Program-made: the position numbers and the translations under genes | The notes under the pieces: generated by a model | What the model was told of the DNA's origin: nothing | Seen by the model: the letters and a program-made list of their open reading frames with translations, nothing else | Databases searched by the model: none | In this document: positions 9,199-18,448 of the stretch, one piece after another | Layout: each line of letters opens with the position of its first letter | Numbering within the stretch: the stretch's first letter is position 1 | Assembly (NCBI RefSeq): GCF_007556815.1 | Contig: NZ_CP041743.1 | Location: 2,138,501 to 2,202,500, forward strand | Source: Paraburkholderia megapolitana | GTDB taxonomy: Bacteria; Pseudomonadota; Gammaproteobacteria; Burkholderiales; Burkholderiaceae | Reading direction: 5' to 3' | DNA: 64,000 bases

Positions 9199-10407
9199 TC
9201 AGTAACCGAGACGTTCGAACGCGCGCAACCGCGCCTGATCGAGCCCATGCTCCACCGCGCCGAGCAGTACGCCGTCGGTGCCGGTCGTCGAGATCGCGAA
9301 CTCGGGCACCGGCATCAGCAGACGCGCTGCCAGATAGTCGCGAATGATCGGCACGAGCAGCGCGCCATTGCGTCCGATACCGCCGGCTAGTACGACGAGC
9401 GCCGGGTCGAGAATCGGCACGATCGATGCGAGCGCCCACGCGAGCTGATGCGCTTCCTCAGCCGCGCATTCGAGCGCGCGGCGATCGCCCGCATGCGCGG
9501 CGGCGAACACATCCTCGGCACTCGCGGCATGCAGACCGAGCCGGTGCGCGTGCGCGACGATCCCCTTGGCCGCGGCGCGGACTTCGAATAGCCCGCGATG
9601 GCGCGTGGCAGGCGGCGTGTCGTCGTCAGAAGGCGCGGGCGGCAACACCGCAATCTCGCCCGCGAACCCATGGGCGCCGCGATGCAGCTTGCCATCCGCG
9701 ACGATGCCAAGACCGATCCCGGTACCGACCGACATCAGCACGAAGTTATCGACGCCGCGACCGATGCCATGTTTCTGCTCGCCGAGCGCTGCGAGGTTGA
9801 TGTCGTTCTCGATCACGATGTCAGTGCCGAGCGCTTCACGCAGCGACGAAATCAGACCGCTGCGTTCCCAGCCCGGCACGTTTGCCGCCAGCAGCAGCCG
9901 GCCTTTTTCCGGATCGAGTACGCCGGGTGAGCCGAGCACGGTGGCCAGCACGTCGCTGCGTTTGACCCCGCGTTCATCGAGCATCGTCGCGACCAGTTCG
10001 ACGATCTGCGCAACGAGCCGTGCGACACGCGCCGGCGTGCGTTTGTCGAGCCGGGCGACGACGCGTCCGGTCAGATCGGCAAGCGCGCCGCGAATCCACT
10101 CCGCACCGACGTCGATTGCCACCACGAAACCGGCTTCCGCGCGCGGCGCATAGAGCCGCGGTGCGCGTCCGGCGTTACCCGCACGCACGCCGCTTTGCTC
10201 GACGAGGCCGAGCCGCTCCAGATTGTTCAAAGCCGCGGAGATCGTCACCTTCGACAGGCCGATCGTTTCCGCGAGCTGCGGGCTCGATGCCGGTGCGAGG
10301 TCCAGCAGATGCTGGTAGATCGCCCATTCGTTGCCTTGCCGCACGAAGGCGGGGCCGCGGGTGACCGGCGGCGTCGGGCGGGTGCGCTTGCGAGTATGCA
10401 GAGTCAT
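9199..10407 (-). CDS. ROK-family transcriptional regulator
   Basis: Starting at 10407 the product is 402 aa. It has an N-terminal winged helix-turn-helix (about residues 20-75, LAETIGLSKVTISAALNNLERLGLVEQ) and a C-terminal ROK sugar-kinase-like domain. The phosphate loop is altered to DVGAEWIRG instead of DxGGTxxR, as expected for a regulator. The usual zinc-binding CxCGxxGCxE motif is missing: after GFAGEIAVLPP comes an acidic, proline-rich stretch without cysteines. It is divergent from an APC permease and ROK kinase, so it probably controls them in response to a sugar or sugar phosphate. Confidence 0.9.
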   Translation of the reverse strand: MTLHTRKRTRPTPPVTRGPAFVRQGNEWAIYQHLLDLAPASSPQLAETIGLSKVTISAALNNLERLGLVEQSGVRAGNAGRAPRLYAPRAEAGFVVAIDVGAEWIRGALADLTGRVVARLDKRTPARVARLVAQIVELVATMLDERGVKRSDVLATVLGSPGVLDPEKGRLLLAANVPGWERSGLISSLREALGTDIVIENDINLAALGEQKHGIGRGVDNFVLMSVGTGIGLGIVADGKLHRGAHGFAGEIAVLPPAPSDDDTPPATRHRGLFEVRAAAKGIVAHAHRLGLHAASAEDVFAAAHAGDRRALECAAEEAHQLAWALASIVPILDPALVVLAGGIGRNGALLVPIIRDYLAARLLMPVPEFAISTTGTDGVLLGAVEHGLDQARLRAFERLGY

Positions 10408-10520
10408 GACGGATTCGAGCGGGTGACGGGCGATGCTAACAACCACGTTCGGTCGGGGCAAGTCTCGCGGGACGGGCTGGCAACAACGGCGGTGGAATTT
10501 TGCCGCGAATATTGACGCAT

Positions 10521-10549
10521 TTGCATTCGTAAAGAAACTTTCCTATTAT
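10521..10549 (+). promoter_or_regulatory. Candidate sigma-70 promoter with operator-like repeat for permease
   Basis: TTGCAT and TATTAT are separated by 17 bp, about 95 bp before the permease start codon. Inside the spacer GAAACTTTC (10534-10542) is a perfect 4-1-4 inverted repeat. It is well placed for the divergent ROK repressor to block polymerase. This is inferred from sequence only. Confidence 0.45.
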
Positions 10550-10644
10550 CCGCCCATCGACACCGCAACCCGACAACAACACCGCGGCGCGACCAGGCAT
10601 CCTTTGACGACAAACGCGGCTTCGCCGCATGGAGACATCCCCCG

Positions 10645-12102
10645 ATGAGCGATTCTTCTTCGACGTGGCCCGACGGCCGTTCCGCCAGCGAGGCGCCTGC
10701 GGCGACGCCCGACGCACCGCACTTCCAGCGTTCGGTGGGGCTGTTCCCGGCGATCGCGGTGAACATGATCCAGATCTGCGGGATCGGTCCGTTTATTACG
10801 ATTCCGGCGATCGTCGCGGTGATGAACGGCCCGCTTGCCGTGATCGGCTGGGTGGTGGGGGCCTTGCTCGCGATGGCCGACGGGCTCGTCTGGGCCGAGC
10901 TGGGCGCGGCGATGCCGGGCGCGGGCGGGACCTACCTGTACGTGCGCGAAGCGTTCCAGTACCGCACGGGGCGCCTCGTGCCGTTCCTGTTCATCTGGAC
11001 CGCGATGCTGTCGATTCCGCTCATCATGAGCACCGGCATCATCGGGTTTGTTCAGTACATGGGGTTCTTTCTGCCGAACCTGCTGCCGTGGCAGAGCCAT
11101 GCAATCGGCCTCGTTGTCACCGCGCTGGTGGTGTTCGCGCTATACCGTCGGATCGAATCGATCCGCTCGCTGAGCGCCGTGCTGTGGATCATCATGGTGC
11201 TGGCTGTCGGGCTCACGACCGCGGCCGCCTATTCGGATTTCCACCTGAACCTCGCGATGTCGCTGCCGCCCGGCTCCGGCGATCTCGGCAAGTTCTTCAC
11301 CGGTCTCGGCGCGGGTCTGATCATCGCGATCTACGACTATGCGGGCTACAACACGACGGCCTACATGGGCGACGAACTGAAGAACCCGGGGCGTGTCATG
11401 CCGCGCTCGATCATCGTTTCGATCGCCGCGATGATGGTCTTCTATCTCGCGATGAACGTCGGCGTGATTGGCACGGTGCCCTGGCAGGACGTGGCGAAGT
11501 CGAGTTCGGTGGCGTCGCTGGTCGTGTCGCGCAACTGGGGGCATACGGCTGCGGCGATCGTCACGATCCTGATTCTGATTGCCGCGTTCGCCTCGGTGTT
11601 CGCCGGTCTGCTCGGCGGTTCGCGGGTGCCGTTCCATGCGGCGCGCGACGGTGTGTTCCTCTCGGCGTTCGGCCGTCTGCACAGCAAACACAATTTCCCG
11701 CACGTCGCGCTGCTTGTGATGGGCGTGATCACCGCGGCAGGTAGCTTCTTCGATCTGACCACCGTGATCAACATGCTCGTCGCGGTGTCGGTGCTGCTGC
11801 AATCGGTGGCGCAGATCGCTGCGCTGACAGTGCTGCGCCGGCGCCAGCCGGAGTTACGCCGGCCGTATCGGCAGTGGCTGTATCCGCTGCCGAGCCTGGT
11901 TGCGCTGGTCGGCTGGTTTTACGTGTACTACGCAACCGATCGCCAGTCGCAAATACTGTCGACCGCATGGCTCGTCGCCGGCGTTGTCGCGTTCCTGATC
12001 TGGGCACGCGTGACGCGGGTCTGGCCGTTCGGTCCGAAGGAAGTGCAAGAAGTGTTTCTCGAGCGTCAGCGGCAGGATGATGCCGGCGCGCGCGTTCAAT
12101 AA
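10645..12102 (+). CDS. APC superfamily amino acid/amine permease
   Basis: The 485-aa product is an inner-membrane transporter with about 12 hydrophobic helices. An N-terminal amphipathic tail is followed by the first helix motif VNMIQICGIGPFITIPAIVAVMNG, typical of the APC fold with its unwound TM1. TM6 contains the IAIYDYAGYNTTAYMGDELKNPGR-like region that lines the substrate site. It is divergent from a ROK regulator and followed 14 bp later by a ROK kinase. Uptake plus phosphorylation of an amino sugar or similar compound is possible; the family more often carries amino acids. Confidence 0.9.
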   Translation: MSDSSSTWPDGRSASEAPAATPDAPHFQRSVGLFPAIAVNMIQICGIGPFITIPAIVAVMNGPLAVIGWVVGALLAMADGLVWAELGAAMPGAGGTYLYVREAFQYRTGRLVPFLFIWTAMLSIPLIMSTGIIGFVQYMGFFLPNLLPWQSHAIGLVVTALVVFALYRRIESIRSLSAVLWIIMVLAVGLTTAAAYSDFHLNLAMSLPPGSGDLGKFFTGLGAGLIIAIYDYAGYNTTAYMGDELKNPGRVMPRSIIVSIAAMMVFYLAMNVGVIGTVPWQDVAKSSSVASLVVSRNWGHTAAAIVTILILIAAFASVFAGLLGGSRVPFHAARDGVFLSAFGRLHSKHNFPHVALLVMGVITAAGSFFDLTTVINMLVAVSVLLQSVAQIAALTVLRRRQPELRRPYRQWLYPLPSLVALVGWFYVYYATDRQSQILSTAWLVAGVVAFLIWARVTRVWPFGPKEVQEVFLERQRQDDAGARVQ

Positions 12103-12116
12103 ACGGCAAGGCACGC

Positions 12117-13166
12117 ATGCAGCAAGATGACAACAGGTATCCGCACGGCGGTAGCGGCGGCAGTGATGGCGATGGTGCGAACCGCAGGCACGGTAGTGGG
12201 CAGGACGGCAACGAGAAAGACTTCGTCCTCGCAGTCGATTTTGGTGGAACGAAGATCGCGATGTCGACCGCAACCCCGCAGGGCGTGCGACTCATCGAAA
12301 CGGAGATTCCGACGCACGCACAACAGGGCGCGGCGCGTGTGATGGAGCGGATGTTCGATGCGGCGCATGCGTTGCTTGCACAAACCGCAGCACGCCACGG
12401 TGGCGCACTGCGCGTCGTGGCCGCGGTGACGCCGGGCATCGTGGAACCGGACGGCGTCAGGCTGGCGCCGAACAATCCGGGCTGGGACACGCTACCGTTC
12501 GCGCAAACCTTGCGCGCCGGGTTCAGCGGCGCGAGCGTGGTCGTCGAGACCGACGTCAAGGCGGCGGCGCTCGCGGAGTCGCGTTGTGGTGCGTTGATGG
12601 GTGTCGAGTGCGCGCTCTATCTGAATCTGGGCACGGGGCTCGCGTCGGCGGTGGTGATCGACGGCAAGGTGCTGCGCGGTGCACACGGTGCGGCGGGAGA
12701 GATCGGTTACCAGTTGCGTGGTGTTGCAGACGAGATCCTGTTCGCCGACGGCGGTACGCCGCTCGAGCAGTTCGTTTCCGGCAGCGCGTTATCGAACCGT
12801 GTGGGTGCGTTGCTCGGCCGGCCGGTGAGCGCGCGCGAAGCGTTCGTGCTGGCCGATGCGGATGCGCGCATTGCAGCGCTGATCGACGATGCGTTGTATC
12901 GCCTCTCGGTGCATGTCGCGAACATCGCCTTGACGCTCGATCCAGCGCGTATTGCAGTGGGCGGCGGCATGGCGCGTGTGCCGCGCATTCTGCCCGAACT
13001 CGCCGCGATGCTCGCGCGCGCGGTGCCGTATCCGCCAGAAGTCGTGCCGGCTGCGTTCGAACATGGCGCTGCGCTGCAGGGTGCGATCTTGTGTGCCGTC
13101 GATGCATGGGCCGCCGCACAACGCGCGCAGTCGCCGGATTGGGTGCCGGCTGCCACGGCCGTGTGA
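12117..13166 (+). CDS. ROK-family sugar kinase
   Basis: A 349-aa ROK protein with no DNA-binding domain, so probably a kinase. The phosphate loop is AVDFGGTKIAMS (about residues 38-49). The catalytic aspartate sits in VVETDVKAAAL, where most relatives have END. The second glycine-rich motif LNLGTGLASAVVIDGKV is present. The usual GxH plus CxCGxxGCxE zinc site is absent (GEIGYQLRGVADEI follows instead). The first 33 residues are a Gly/Asp-rich, low-complexity tail. It follows the permease by 14 bp and is probably in one operon with it. The sugar is unknown. Confidence 0.87.
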   Translation: MQQDDNRYPHGGSGGSDGDGANRRHGSGQDGNEKDFVLAVDFGGTKIAMSTATPQGVRLIETEIPTHAQQGAARVMERMFDAAHALLAQTAARHGGALRVVAAVTPGIVEPDGVRLAPNNPGWDTLPFAQTLRAGFSGASVVVETDVKAAALAESRCGALMGVECALYLNLGTGLASAVVIDGKVLRGAHGAAGEIGYQLRGVADEILFADGGTPLEQFVSGSALSNRVGALLGRPVSAREAFVLADADARIAALIDDALYRLSVHVANIALTLDPARIAVGGGMARVPRILPELAAMLARAVPYPPEVVPAAFEHGAALQGAILCAVDAWAAAQRAQSPDWVPAATAV

Positions 13167-13187
13167 CATGCGACAGCCGCCGTTTAT

Positions 13188-13799
13188 CTAGCGCGTCGCG
13201 ATAGCCGCAGCCGCACCGGCCATCACGGTTGCGCTAGTACGGTTAGCGATCTTCACCGCACGGCGGCTTGTCAGCAGCTTCCGGGCGCGGCTGGCGAGGA
13301 CCGCCCACGTGAAATCGATCAGCACCAGCACGGCCAGCATCGTCAGCGTCAGTTCGAGCCATGCGACGACGCCGACGTGGGAAAGATCGATGATCGTCGG
13401 CAGCAGGGCGAGGTAGAAGACCATGATCTTCGGGTTGCCGAGCGCCACCATCAGACCGGCGACAAACATCCGCCACGCGGATTGACCGCGCGGCAATGTT
13501 TCTTGCTGCACCTCGGTGGGCGCGAACCACATCTTCCACGCGAGAAACAGCAGGTAGACGACGCCCGCGAACTTCACCACAGTGAACACCACCGCGAAAG
13601 TGTGCGCGATCACCGCGAGCCCGGTAACCGCGCAGGTCAGCCAGAGCGCTTCGCCGAGCCACATCGCGACAAGGAACGGCAGCACGTCGCGCAGACTCGT
13701 GGTCAGCACGCGAGTGACCAGTGCGGCGATGTTGGGACCGGGTGAACCGGCGGCGATAGTCAACGCGAGCGCGAAGACGAGCAGACCGGAAAGCGCCAT
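13188..13799 (-). CDS. LysE family translocator
   Basis: From the ATG at 13799 (GGAGG 8 bases upstream) the protein has 203 aa and six predicted membrane helices. It has the family opening ALTIAAGSPGPNIAAL and the internal LMVALGNPKIMVFYLALLP motif of LysE/RhtB exporters. These proteins export amino acids or homoserine-like compounds through the inner membrane. It is convergent with the ROK kinase gene and 306 bp upstream of a DedA gene on the same strand. The substrate is not predictable. Confidence 0.9.
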   Translation of the reverse strand: MALSGLLVFALALTIAAGSPGPNIAALVTRVLTTSLRDVLPFLVAMWLGEALWLTCAVTGLAVIAHTFAVVFTVVKFAGVVYLLFLAWKMWFAPTEVQQETLPRGQSAWRMFVAGLMVALGNPKIMVFYLALLPTIIDLSHVGVVAWLELTLTMLAVLVLIDFTWAVLASRARKLLTSRRAVKIANRTSATVMAGAAAAIATR

Positions 13800-13854
13800 G
13801 AATTGCCTCCTTGTTCGACAGCTATGACGACGAGTAGAGAAATCGCGATGCGAT

Positions 13855-14493
13855 TCAGACGCGCTGCCGTCCCTTCGTAACAAAGCGCCACAGTGCACTG
13901 ACAAGCAGCGAACCGACACCGAGCGCAACGCCGAGCAGCACGATCGAACTCATATGATCGCGCACCAGCGGCACATTGCCAAACAGATAGCCGGCCGCCA
14001 CCAGCGAGCCGATCCACAGCGCGGCGCCTGCCGTGACGTACGACGTAAACCGCGCAAACGTCATCCGCGATACGCCTGCGACGAAAGGTGCGAACGTGCG
14101 TACGACAGCGATGAATGGGGACGCGAGAAACGTCAGACCGCCGCGCGCCTCATAGAACGAATGCGCCTTGCGCAACGCATTCTTGTCGATCCAGCGAGCA
14201 TTCGAGGTGTAAACCGTTTCACCGACCGCACGACCGATCGCATAGCAGACGATACTGCCGGCCACCGTCGCCACGAACAGCACCGGCGTGACGACCCAGA
14301 CGTTGAGCGCACCCGTCGCGGCGAATGCACCGCAGATAAAAATCAGTGGGTCGCCGGGCAGGAAGAAGAGCGGCAGCAGGCCGATCTCGACGAAGACGAT
14401 GGCGAACAGCATCGCGTAGACGGCTGTGCCGTACTGCGCGATCAGGCTACCGAGGTTGCGGTCGAAGTGCAGGACGAGTTGCAACAGATGCAT
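13855..14493 (-). CDS. DedA family membrane protein
   Basis: The 212-aa product (ATG at 14493) is a polytopic inner-membrane protein of the DedA/VTT family. It shows FVEIGLLPLFFLPGDPLIFICGAFAATG, the reentrant-loop region with the conserved Pro-Gly-Asp, and RWIDKNALRKAHSFYEARGG followed by FIAVVRTFAPFVAGVSRM, with the conserved Arg and Pro. Relatives help flip undecaprenyl phosphate or phospholipids and support proton-dependent homeostasis. No partner is visible beside it. Confidence 0.9.
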   Translation of the reverse strand: MHLLQLVLHFDRNLGSLIAQYGTAVYAMLFAIVFVEIGLLPLFFLPGDPLIFICGAFAATGALNVWVVTPVLFVATVAGSIVCYAIGRAVGETVYTSNARWIDKNALRKAHSFYEARGGLTFLASPFIAVVRTFAPFVAGVSRMTFARFTSYVTAGAALWIGSLVAAGYLFGNVPLVRDHMSSIVLLGVALGVGSLLVSALWRFVTKGRQRV

Positions 14494-14599
14494 GAGGTTT
14501 TCCCCGCAGCGGGGTCTGTCGAGGCAGGAACGTGCAGTGTAGTCCTCGGCTTGCCCGCGGGGTAGGGCTCGCGGATTCTCATGACTCTGCCATGACAAA

Positions 14600-14639
14600 C
14601 GGCGGTTGCAGCCGGGATAGATTCCGGTTGCAACCGCCG
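14600..14639. terminator. Long hairpin after the Old Yellow Enzyme gene
   Basis: CGGCGGTTGCAGCCGG and CCGGTTGCAACCGCCG pair over 16 bp with one mismatch around an 8-base loop. It starts about 36 bp after the OYE stop codon. Read on the minus strand it is followed by TTTGTC, which fits an intrinsic terminator. Confidence 0.65.
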
Positions 14640-14675
14640 CGCTCGACAGCACGCTACGAGAGGAACGTCGCCCGA

Positions 14676-15737
14676 TCAGGCCGTCGTTTCGAGCGCCGGA
14701 TAGTCGGTGTAGCCGGCTTCGCCTTCCGCATAGAACGTGGCCGGATTCGGCGTGTTCAGCGGCGCATCGAATTCGAAACGGCGCGGCAGATCCGGGTTCG
14801 CGATAAACAGCTTGCCCCACGCAATCGCGTCAGCATCGCCGGCATCGATTGCGTGTTGCGCGCTTTCTTTCGTGAACTTTTCGTTCGCGATGTACGGACC
14901 GCCGAACGCTTTCTTCAGCAACGGACCGATGCGATCGTCACCAACGGCTTCGCGCGCGGCGATGAACGCGATCTTGCGCTTGCCGAGTTCGCGTGCCACA
15001 TAGCCGAAAGTCGCTGCGCGATCGGAGTCGCCCATCGTGTGCGAATCGCCGCGCGGTGCGAGGTGCACACCGACGCGATCGGCGCCCCACACATCGATAG
15101 CCGCATCGGTGACTTCGAGCAGCAGGCGCGCGCGGTTTTCGATCGAGCCGCCGTATTCGTCGGTGCGCAGGTTCGTGCTGTCCTGCAGGAACTGGTCGAG
15201 CAGATAGCCATTTGCGCCGTGTACCTGGACGCCGTCGAAGCTCGCGGCCTTCGCGTTCTCAGCACCCTTGCGGTAGGCCGCGACGATACCGGGGATCTCG
15301 GACAGATCGAGCGCACGCGGTGTCACGAATGGCCGCTCCGGACGCACGAGGCTCACGTGGCCCTCGGCCGCGATTGCGCTCGGTGCGACCGGCAGTTCGC
15401 CGTTCAGGAAGATCGGGTCGGAGATGCGGCCCACGTGCCACAGTTGCAGGAAGATCAGCCCGCCGGCGGCGTGCACGGCTTCAGTGACGAGTTTCCAGCC
15501 TTCAACCTGTTCTTGCGACCAGATGCCTGGCGTCGCCGCATAGCCGACGCCTTGCGGCGTGACAGCGGTGGCTTCGCTGAGAATCAGGCCCGCCGATGCG
15601 CGTTCGGCGTAGTAACGCGCCATCAATGCATTGGGCACGCGGACATCGCCAGCGCGCTGACGGGTAAGCGGCGCCATGATGATGCGGTTCGGCAGCGTGA
15701 GATCGCCAATCTTGAGTGGATCGAAAAGTGTCGGCAT
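14676..15737 (-). CDS. nemA: Old Yellow Enzyme family alkene reductase (NemA-like)
   Basis: The 353-aa protein is an FMN-dependent OYE. Landmarks are LFDPLKIGDLTLPNRIIMAPLTRQRA, LQLWHVGRISDP with the substrate-binding His, HGANGYLLDQFLQDSTNLRTDEYGG with the FMN and active-site region, and YIANEKFTKESAQ near the end. Such enzymes reduce alpha,beta-unsaturated carbonyls, nitrate esters and N-ethylmaleimide with NADPH. It lies 85 bp downstream of an ArsR gene on the same strand, so the pair is likely one electrophile-responsive unit. Confidence 0.92.
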   Translation of the reverse strand: MPTLFDPLKIGDLTLPNRIIMAPLTRQRAGDVRVPNALMARYYAERASAGLILSEATAVTPQGVGYAATPGIWSQEQVEGWKLVTEAVHAAGGLIFLQLWHVGRISDPIFLNGELPVAPSAIAAEGHVSLVRPERPFVTPRALDLSEIPGIVAAYRKGAENAKAASFDGVQVHGANGYLLDQFLQDSTNLRTDEYGGSIENRARLLLEVTDAAIDVWGADRVGVHLAPRGDSHTMGDSDRAATFGYVARELGKRKIAFIAAREAVGDDRIGPLLKKAFGGPYIANEKFTKESAQHAIDAGDADAIAWGKLFIANPDLPRRFEFDAPLNTPNPATFYAEGEAGYTDYPALETTA

Positions 15738-15821
15738 AACAGTTCACCTATGCTCGCGAGCCAGGGGCTCGCGGCTATCAGAACAACGTAATGGAAGAGA
15801 GCGGTACACACCGCTCGCGTA

Positions 15822-16127
15822 TCAAAGATCCGCGTTCATGTGCTTGAGAAACGCTTCGATGACAGGCTCGTTGCGCTTGAAAAATGCCCACTGACCGACG
15901 CGTTTGGACGTGATCAGTCCGGCGCGCTGCAACGCGGCCAGATGCGCCGAAACCGTCGATTGCGACAACCCGCAGCGCTCGTCGATCTGGCCCGCGCACA
16001 CGCCCCTCTCGAGCGGGAATTCCTGATCGGCGAAATACTTACGCGGCTCCCGCAACCACACAAGAATCTCGCGCCGCATCGGGTTGGCGAGTGCCTTGTG
16101 AATCGCGTCGATGTCGATCGTCGTCAT
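15822..16127 (-). CDS. ArsR-family regulator, probably of the OYE gene
   Basis: The protein from the ATG at 16127 is 101 aa, with AIHKALANPMRREILVWLREP and the recognition region IDERCGLSQSTVSAHLAALQRAGLI. Two cysteines, Cys44 and Cys52, flank the start of the recognition region and could act as a thiol switch for electrophiles or quinones, or as a metal site; this is inference. It precedes the OYE gene and is divergent from the bufferin operon. A perfect inverted repeat in the shared promoter is the obvious operator. Confidence 0.9.
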   Translation of the reverse strand: MTTIDIDAIHKALANPMRREILVWLREPRKYFADQEFPLERGVCAGQIDERCGLSQSTVSAHLAALQRAGLITSKRVGQWAFFKRNEPVIEAFLKHMNADL

Positions 16128-16202
16128 CGTTTCGTGTCCATGAACAGCAGGCAGACCCGATGCCGGTTGCATCGGAGGCTGCATCGCTACAGGACGAATC
16201 AT

Positions 16203-16222
16203 ATATCGTAATTTAACGATAT
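16203..16222. promoter_or_regulatory. Palindromic operator between ArsR and bufferin operons
   Basis: ATATCGT and ACGATAT form a perfect 7-bp inverted repeat with a 6-bp AATTTA centre. It lies 76 bp before the ArsR start codon and 143 bp before bufA1. The length and AT-rich form fit ArsR-type dimer sites. It could control the ArsR-OYE unit, the bufferin operon or both. Confidence 0.6.
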
Positions 16223-16364
16223 GTGTAAAGGCACTACCGTTGATGGGGGCGATAGCGGCCGGTCGGTAAAATTTTTTTTGCGCGCGTTGTCATTAATCCC
16301 CAGTGCCCCACGACTCAGCACCCGTATCCACCACGGGTACCCACTCAATCACTGGAGAAATGCA

Positions 16365-16676
16365 ATGTCTACAAAAACCAATGTCGCTTCCGCCCTGCTC
16401 ATCAGCGCTGTCGCAAGTCTGCTCACCTCGGTCGCGCACGCCGCGCCGCTCACGAAGGCCGAAGAAAGCGCCGCCATCTCTGCACACAAGGAGAAGTGTT
16501 TCGGCATCGCCCTGAAAGGGCAGAACGACTGCGCCGCAGGCCCCGGCACCACGTGCCAGGGGACGTCGACGGTCGATTTCCAGGGCAATTCGTGGAAATT
16601 CGTTCAGGGCGGCACGTGCACGAGCATCGAAGTGCCGGGCGGCGCCCACGGCTCGCTCACCGCACTGAAGTCCTGA
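16365..16676 (+). CDS. bufA1: Bufferin-type metallophore precursor (BufA1, DUF2282)
   Basis: The 103-aa product has a Sec signal peptide (cut after Ala26, VAHA-APL) and a small mature part with four cysteines, Cys45, Cys56, Cys64 and Cys85, in the contexts EKCFG, NDCAA, TTCQG and GTCTS. This is the DUF2282 pattern of the bufferins. In this family a DUF692 (MNIO) enzyme modifies cysteines, reported as thiooxazole formation, and the exported peptide binds copper or other metals. The ATG at 16365 has GGAG 8 bases upstream. It is the first gene of an operon with bufB, bufC and a DoxX gene. Confidence 0.9.
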   Translation: MSTKTNVASALLISAVASLLTSVAHAAPLTKAEESAAISAHKEKCFGIALKGQNDCAAGPGTTCQGTSTVDFQGNSWKFVQGGTCTSIEVPGGAHGSLTALKS

Positions 16677-16708
16677 TCCGGATAACGACAAGAGGAATGG
16701 GAGCGGCC

Positions 16709-17659
16709 ATGAATAACGCCAGAGCGGCTACGGCCATCGACGAGCGGGGTCGCTCCCGTCGCGACGTATCAGACGTATTCGACGTATCAGATGCACGCGA
16801 CGTCGCGATACTGGCGGGCACCAGTTTCAAGCATCAGCATCTGTCCGCGATCCTTGCGGACGGACTGACGCGCGGATTTTTCGAGGTGCACGCGGAAAAC
16901 TATATGGGTGCCGGTGGCCCGCCTCATCGGGCGTTGTCGGCGATACGCGAGCACTATCCGCTTTCCGTTCATGGTGTGTGCATGTCGATCGGCGGACCTG
17001 ACGCGCTGGACACGAAGCATCTCGAGCGCTTTCGCGATCTGGTCGCACGCTATGAGCCCGCGCTGGTGTCCGAACATCTCGCGTGGTCGTCACATGGCGG
17101 CGCGTTCTTCAACGATCTTCTGCCGTTGCCGTACACGGAAGAAACGCTGCAGCGTGTGTGCGAACACATCGCCCAGGTTCAGGACGCGATCAAACGTCCC
17201 ATCTTGCTGGAAAACCCATCGACCTACGTTGCGTTCGCATCGTCGACGATGAGCGAAACCGATTTCATTCGCGCAGTCACTCGACGTACCGGCTGCGGTT
17301 TGTTGCTGGACCTCAATAACGTTTTCGTCTCGGCGGTCAATCACGGTTTTTCCCCCGAGGCATACCTCGCGGAATTCCCGCTTGAGCGGGTCGGCGAAAT
17401 GCATCTCGCCGGACACGATGAGCAACGCGACGACGAGAACGCACCGTTACTGATCGACAGTCACGACCGTGCGGTTGCTGAACCGGTCTGGGATCTTTAT
17501 CGCAGCGTCGTATCGCGTATCGGTGTGCGGCCAACCCTGATCGAGTGGGACAGTAATCTTCCTGACTGGCCTGTGTTAAGGGCTCAGGCACTCGCGGCCC
17601 AAAGAATCATGGAAGAACCCACGCACTTGTTCGCAGAGGAGGTCAGCGATGCAGCCTGA
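16709..17659 (+). CDS. bufB: MNIO (DUF692) bufferin-modifying enzyme BufB
   Basis: This 316-aa protein is a TIM-barrel multinuclear non-heme iron oxidative enzyme. Candidate iron ligands are easy to see: His61/Glu63 (EVHAEN), His88 (SVHGVC), His123 and His129, Glu169 (ENPSTY), Asp201-Asn204 and His212 (DLNNV, NHG), His232/His236 (MHLAGHDE) and Glu279 (IEWDSN). It should oxidise cysteines of BufA1 in the cytoplasm before export. The family core starts near residue 32; an extra N-terminal tail contains a duplicated DVSD motif. GGGAG 6 bases before 16709 supports this start. It overlaps bufC by 11 bp. Confidence 0.9.
   Translation: MNNARAATAIDERGRSRRDVSDVFDVSDARDVAILAGTSFKHQHLSAILADGLTRGFFEVHAENYMGAGGPPHRALSAIREHYPLSVHGVCMSIGGPDALDTKHLERFRDLVARYEPALVSEHLAWSSHGGAFFNDLLPLPYTEETLQRVCEHIAQVQDAIKRPILLENPSTYVAFASSTMSETDFIRAVTRRTGCGLLLDLNNVFVSAVNHGFSPEAYLAEFPLERVGEMHLAGHDEQRDDENAPLLIDSHDRAVAEPVWDLYRSVVSRIGVRPTLIEWDSNLPDWPVLRAQALAAQRIMEEPTHLFAEEVSDAA
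16762..16791 (+). repeat. 12-bp direct repeat in the bufB 5' end
   Basis: CGACGTATCAGA occurs at 16762-16773 and 16780-16791. The 18-bp period keeps the frame and gives a repeated DVSD in the N-terminal tail of BufB. It looks like a small tandem duplication. Confidence 0.7.
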
Positions 17660-18443
17660 CTCGAGCGCCTACGATTACGCCGCAGCATTTGCACCGGGTT
17701 TGACAGACCCAACGCGCGCGGTGCCGGACGATTTGAACCACGCGTCCGGGAAAAGGGTAGTCAAGCGCTACGACGTTTATCGCAACAACGTCACGGTGAG
17801 CTTGATCGACGCGCTCGCTGCTATTTATCCCGCGGTTCAGCGTATTACTGGCGTCGATTTCTTCAGGGCGATGGCGCGTTTCCATATCCGCGCAACGTTG
17901 CCCACTTCTGCGCTGCTGTTCGAATACGGACGGGATTTTCCCGCCTTCATCGACTCCTACGAATACGCGTGTGAGATGCCCTGGCTTGCGGATACTGCGC
18001 GCATCGAACGGGCATGGCTCGATGCCTACCACGCTGCCGATGTACCCGTGCTGAGCGCCGAGGTGTTCGCAAGCGTCGAGCCGACTTCGCTCGCAGCGCT
18101 GCGTTTGATTGCCCATCCCGCGACCCGCATTGTGCGATCGCGCTATCCGGCGGTCGCGATCTTTGCGATGAACCGGACCGAGAGTCCCGATGGTGTTGTT
18201 ACGCCGCTTCGCTCAAGCGACGCGGAAGATGCACTCGTTACGCGGCCGGACGATGACGTGACGGTATCGCGCCTGCCACCGGGCGGCGCGGCATTTCTCA
18301 TCTCCCTTATCGACGGCGCAACGTTAGGCGACGCCGTAGCAGCCGCGTTAGAGGAAACCCCTTCCTTCGATCTTCCGGCCAGCCTGGCCGGGATGATCTC
18401 AGCCGGCGTGTTTACCGCCGTCCACGTCCAACATGGAGATTGA
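17649..18443 (+). CDS. bufC: BufC/HvfC family partner (DUF2063)
   Basis: The 264-aa product has the DUF2063 N-terminal helical domain (about residues 8-100, with [30 protein letters not shown] and [10 protein letters not shown]) and a C-terminal mixed domain ([19 protein letters not shown]). In MNIO systems this protein binds the precursor and presents it to the DUF692 enzyme. It starts 11 bp inside the end of bufB, so translation is likely coupled. Its stop lies just before the DoxX start. Confidence 0.88.
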   Translation: MQPDSSAYDYAAAFAPGLTDPTRAVPDDLNHASGKRVVKRYDVYRNNVTVSLIDALAAIYPAVQRITGVDFFRAMARFHIRATLPTSALLFEYGRDFPAFIDSYEYACEMPWLADTARIERAWLDAYHAADVPVLSAEVFASVEPTSLAALRLIAHPATRIVRSRYPAVAIFAMNRTESPDGVVTPLRSSDAEDALVTRPDDDVTVSRLPPGGAAFLISLIDGATLGDAVAAALEETPSFDLPASLAGMISAGVFTAVHVQHGD

Positions 18444-18448
18444 TCAAG

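Noticed and set aside
10629..11744. A 371-codon plus-strand frame overlapping the APC permease
   Set aside because: Shadow frame rich in Arg and Asp; the permease frame has 12 hydrophobic helices and a family signature.
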